From positions 62,001-126,000 of the forward strand of contig LUCM01004760.1 in the NCBI GenBank assembly GCA_008360955.1: a stretch of DNA of 64,000 nucleotides. The letters run 5' to 3'. The number at the start of each line of letters is the position of its first letter. The first letter of the stretch is position 1. The position numbers were made by a program, and so were the translations under genes. This document shows positions 38,901 through 44,900 of the stretch, one piece after another. The notes beneath the pieces are model-generated. The model saw only the letters and a list, made by a program, of their open reading frames with translations, was not told the DNA's origin and did not search any database. The stretch is from Fasciolopsis buskii. Lineage: Eukaryota > Platyhelminthes > Trematoda > Plagiorchiida > Fasciolidae.

Positions 38901-41900
38901 CTGATTTCGCTGTATCTAGGGCAACGATTGTGTGTAAAAGGAAGTTTATGTTGGGAATAAAATCGACTTTTTCAGGCAGTCCCTGACATGGGACGCATTC
39001 TTTGGGTTTATTCACATGTGATTCTGCCACAGACAGTGCATCCCAGGGTATCGGGCACCATATTCCTCGTCCAGTAGTTAATCCAATTACTAGATGAAGG
39101 CAATAATAATGCGATGTACATCGTAACTTGCCAACTTGATTAGTAGGAATTTTTATTCCCCAATAGCCAATGAATTTAACTTTTTGGAAGGATTCAGGTG
39201 TCCACTAATAGCTTCATAGAAATAATGTACTACCCCGGATGATTACGAGAAAAAGTATATAAGTGAAAAAGACACTGTATTCAAGTCTGAAGACTTCATT
39301 TTTCCGATCGAATTCGCCATTGCGTTCGGACAAATAATGCGGACTAAAACTGAACAGTTGTTGTTTGACAGAATTTTGTAATATAGAAAGAAGCAAAATT
39401 ACTGCCTGTAGCTCTGAAATATGGCAAACAGTAGACTGCACACAAAGCATGTTTCATGAGTAATGTCTGTAGCCAGAAGTTGTAACGCCAAAGGGTACTA
39501 CACAGATTTCTACGATCCGTATAATCGCTAATTTTAGCTCACTTTGACATTCTTCGGAGTTTTTAACCTTATCACCAACCGGGATGAAATCTACAGCGCG
39601 TCTGCCGTGGCCCGCCAGGTCATCCTTATCCATATTCACCCTTTCATTGTCTATATCTTGAAACCATTGATTTTCGTTGACCTCAGAATGGAGACATTTC
39701 TAAGATTAATAGCCTAACCTCAAAAAGGTCCCACTAGAAAGATCTTGAGGTGACATACAGTTCGTAGCCTGCGGACTCCCACTTTTAGTTTGCAGTGTAA
39801 GTGTTCGTGCTGGTAGGGCTACCAAACTGAGAAAGCGCTAAGAGTGATTCACGAGTTAGAAGCATAACTGGTCTGAAATGAACAAATTAGGGAACCCAAC
39901 GTGAATCAAAACATAATAAGCGTATCAACCAAAATCAACATCTACATGAACAACTTAGCGTGATGAGTTGCAGACTACGTACTAAGTTGCCGAAATTATT
40001 TCGTCGACCTTTCGGACACTATTGGTTGCTAAATTTGAAGCCTAGAAACGGAATCTTTTCTACCCGTTTACATTTGAGATACTGTCTCGCACTGACTTTT
40101 TTGAGTACAGTTCTTCCAGTACAGCTCAAATAAATTGTAATCCATCAACATTCTTCCAATGTCAAGGTCATCTTTTTGCCAAGTCACTGAATTTAAAGCC
40201 TGTGACATACAAGTAGCGAGGGCTCCTCGATAGGGCTATTGCAACCAATGTTACCAAGGTTATTTGCGAAATCAAAAGGCAGCTCCGTGAGCCAGAGGTC
40301 CGTAGGTGCAACTAGCAACATGCAGTAATGACTCAGTCAGAATCATCGTGGTTGACGAGCAATTAGCCAGGTGCAAATTATTGTAATTCCAAGGTTAGCA
40401 CTGCAGAAATGTTTGTGGCGCATAAACTGATGACCCCCATTTGGATTCGGTTGTTTTCGTATTGGTACGCTTACTGGATTTCGATCCATGCTGGATTTTT
40501 TTCTCCCTTGCATTTCAGATAGGTTGTGCAATCCTTTCAACCTGTGCTGTCCAGGTGCATAGTAAATAATGGTCGCTTTAAACTCGGAAATTCAAAATCA
40601 GTGTCAGTCCTGTGTTCCGTGTTGTTGTGCCAGTGACGCGGCATATTGATTTGTTATGATGGTCAGCCCTGAGTCAACTGCAAAAGATGAAATTTTGGGA
40701 AGACGGAGTATAGCATAAGACAGCATAAAAGTCAATCTTATACTGATTCTGGTCACATCTACCATTAAGATCGCTATGAACACCGTGAACACAGACGACT
40801 GTCCACTCCATGACGATTTCACCTCGGCTGATGAGAAATTATCACCTATCTAAACCCCAGTCTTAAAGATCACAAAAGCTCAAAATGGGTTGCACGATGG
40901 TCAATAGCAGAAAACGGCAAAAGTATCAGACGACAGAGAAGAGGAAACATTTGCTTTTATGATAGACAACCTCGAAAGACCAACACACCAGATCAGATCA
41001 GTTTTTTCTGTCGGTCTTATCACTTTTACTTTTTTGCTCGCTTTATTAATGAAATTACTATGTGCATCTTTTTCACGAAGGCTGTCCCGGCCAACATTGG
41101 GGAAGCTGACCGGCGATGGGATGATTCGAATCCGCAACCTTCACGTCCAAACATCACGACCTTATCCGCTTGACCACCACCGGCCGGTCGTCAGACTACA
41201 CAAAAGAATAGACACAGGCATGAGCAAAAACATCTCACTAGCGCCAGGTAGCGCCCACAAGCTTCCGATAATTATCCAATTTGAGAGATGGGATGAGGGA
41301 ACCAGTGGCTGCTTAGGCGACTGTTCGACTTCTCCTTAAGTAGGTTGTGGATGAAGGCAGGCTGGAAGGTTACACCACATTCAGTGCATCTTATGAGACC
41401 GACAATCCCTAAATACTTCGTTTTAAATTCCAACCACCGACATTTTAAATAACATTTTAATTGACTATCTGCTGCTTACTGGCTTACAGGAAGACAGGAA
41501 GTTGTCAAGTTGATTACAGAAAACATTTCGCGTTATATAGTCTAGCGGTGGCATACCAGTAGGGTTTATTATCTCGGCAGGGTGACGTGGTCGAATCTGG
41601 TCAAAATTTGGGTGCAGTTGCCAGATTTTTGTTCTTTGTTGAAACCCTCTTATTTAGAGACAAACCAATTAAGAACGAGGACCTAAAAGTTTCTAATAAC
41701 CGAGTGATCACATGGTGATTTGGCTTGGAACGTATGAAAACCCCAGAACCGTAATATATGTTTGTATTTTATAATGACATGTTTGACCACGCTTAGTGGA
41801 AGGAGCATACTCCGTAGTCACTAGAACGGAAGAGGGAAGCCCGTGACAGAACCACACAAGGTCTTATTAGGTCAGGTGGGATTAGACGACTAGCGATAGC

Positions 41901-44900
41901 AAATAGCCAGCTACCAAAAAAGTTACCGACGCCTCTGGAATTCGAACGTTTAACTCTTTGTGCTGACGGTCGACTAATACCCTTGGCCACATGCGGTCGT
42001 GAGAACAATGCTACACTGTAACATTCCGCAGTCGATGTTGATACAGTCAAACTTCTAGTGCACTCAATACTTCGAATCTTTCGTGCTAGGATAAACCAAT
42101 TGCAGGATGCATACAAAAATCGCGATGAATAAGAATTTTTTTCTATCTTGGCAATAACTGATATTTCCTGATGTAAATTTCACCATTGAATTTTCAGCTC
42201 TTTAATACTCAGTTTGAATCGAACGCCTATGAAAATCAGATCTTTTTCGACGGTGTCACATACTCCATGTTCGTTGGCTTCCTAATCGTGATGACCCTCG
42301 TGATTATGAATTTGTTAGTCGGTTTAGCCGTGGACGACATCAAAGGTGTCCAGAATCAGGCAGTGGTTAAGCGTCTCGCAATGCAAGTGAGTTTTTAACT
42401 GACGTATTTGTAGTTCTTTATTCTACTTCATTTTCGGTATCCAAAAACTAGGAGTTGTTCCCGTTGACCTGTAAAACGCTCCAGCTAGGGGTTTTGATTC
42501 AATTGACGTCTATTGGGACAAATTCCCATACGGTGTTTCTGAAAAAACCGTGGATTAAATCATGTTTATTTGCTCGCGGGGAGCTTTCAAGAATGTTTAA
42601 TCAGTCTGCTCTCCATAGTTTTCCTCTACTTTATCTGTCGGTTTGATCATATACATGAAGTTTTACTTACCGCGGGAATTCACAGTTCTAAATCGTTCCA
42701 TTTTTTCCCATCGACTACTTTTGCGAGAGATCTGTGTAGTCTCCGATAATGGGGTTCTTGTTATCATTTCGTTGCTTGGACTGAGGAATCGAGGGGCAAT
42801 GGAAAGCCCAGAAAACTGCCGATCAAGATTTTTTCCGATATGTGAGCAATTCATTGATACCAGCCGACACTATGAATGTAATTACTTTCAGGTGTTACTA
42901 TGGCAGACCCCTTTCAGGAACTTATGATTTGCTGACGACAGGTTTTCTTCTTCTTAATAGGTTTGATCACGCCTTCACGTCTAGGTATTTTGCGTTTTGA
43001 TTATTTGCTAAGTTACCTGGCGAGACTGTTAAAAATTTCCATTTAGAATTGCAGCACATGTGATATCTGCGTCCAACAATGACGGCCCAGTCATCACTTA
43101 TCATCGAGATTTCTCCTAACCCAATTATTTTACACAAAGCTCACAATTACTTGTGAACTCTCCTAACAAAGTTTCAGGATTCCAACGACCACCAGTGAAT
43201 CCAGCGTGATGTGCGTAACACTTGACTGATCATGATCAAAATCCGACAGATTCAGTTTAATAATTTATTGAAAAATCTTCAGATACAACTACTCTTGGAT
43301 ATTGATGCCCTTCTTCCTCACTGGATTCACGAGCGAATGGAACCAAAAACGTTTTCCGTGCGTAAACTGCGCAGTGCCTCCTGCTCGGCAGATACAGCAT
43401 CTACCTGCTTCAGAACGCTTTGGAACCGACTATGCGGTAACGATGAAATCAACGTATGTTTCTGATTTGTTGCTTTTTCGTCTTTGGAAAATACGCCATG
43501 AAAAATGATGTTTTGCTTAAACAATCCAAACCTAGTAGTTTCACAAACGAGCATGCAGCAGATGTGCTGATTGTGCATTACACGAAGCCCGTTCTGACCA
43601 CTAGACATACCTATCTTGTAGCTTTCACTTACCTTCAACGAAATGCTCCTCATAATGACACTTTAAATCTATGGCTGACTAGGGAACTCATACAGCACAC
43701 AAAGACTCCAAACTAAAAAAATACCAAGATGACACTGGGAATATTAGAAATAAATTCTAATAATTCCGCAGTAGAATAGGTACAATAATTGGCATCATTT
43801 CTCGATTTCAAAAGGACCCAAACAAAGCCCCAGGCGGATTTGTATACGAAACGGAAGACCATTTATCAGCTAAATTATTGACCTAATTTAGCTTGGTACA
43901 GTGAAATGAATATGTTAAATTCGTTTTCTGATGTTAACCTATGCCAGAATGCGAAGGTTGTTTGAAGCTCAGTTTTGAGTAATATGTTTCCTTTCCAAAT
44001 GGGGGTTGAATTTGAATCAATCTCAATGTTTTGAACTTCTTGTTCCTCTGGAGATCTATTCCTCGCAATTCCCATGACGGTGAATCGAAAATAAAGTCAC
44101 CAGTTATTTCAGCTAAATGTTCTAGGAGGGACACGTCAAATTTACTAAAATCCCGTTTAAACACAGCCTCTTCGCTTTGAAAAACAAGATCTCAGGCAGT
44201 TGTTAACGGGCAGAATATTCACCTTCAAAGCCGTTCCCCTTTCAGTTCCTCTTTTACTAGTACGTCCATTTATCTTAGCTCTGGTATTTACCCAGGTTCA
44301 TCCTTCAATACTTTTATTGCTTAGATTATGTCACCGCTGGACTTGTGCTTGTCCACTGAGTACAAATCTAAGCTGTTTAGTTTTCGGTAATTCGTTTTTG
44401 ATCATCATCCATTCTAGTGGACAAATTTTGGATACAGTCGAAGCACGTTATGTTGAATTTCAGGAATAGTTTCAATGCCAGTGTCTAATATACCACGTGG
44501 GGCTCAAATTTTCTCTTCACCAGAGGACCGAACAACTCTGTTTCCTTAAATTATACTGCGGATCCCGGCCTAGAAACGTCACCGTTGGCCTTCTGAGTAG
44601 CCGTTGTGCTTCGCAATTCCCAACTCTAGTCGACAGTAAGAGTAAAAGCCAGACCCTTATGTCTGCTTTACACTATTTCCGTGCCCTCCATTTCCATCCG
44701 CTTCATTGAATCTTTTTGGTTCGTTGGTAGGCGTTTCACTCAAAATCGGCTTACGACTTGCTTCAGTTAGTAGGCCCACCTAGGAGTCGTACTGAGTCAT
44801 CTACCTGTTGTTTTCCTTTCGGTTATCTTTGCGGGGCAAAGTGTTGATGATGGCATCTTTCTAATTCAGCGGACCCTCAAGAATGATTTCTTCTTTGTCC

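Noticed and set aside
41793..42116. Minus-strand 107-codon ORF
   Set aside because: It covers a tRNA-like SINE candidate and shows no protein motif.
44571..44640. LINE endonuclease-like start (V-G-L-L-S-S-R)
   Set aside because: The similarity is a few residues long and no downstream endonuclease or reverse-transcriptase motif follows.
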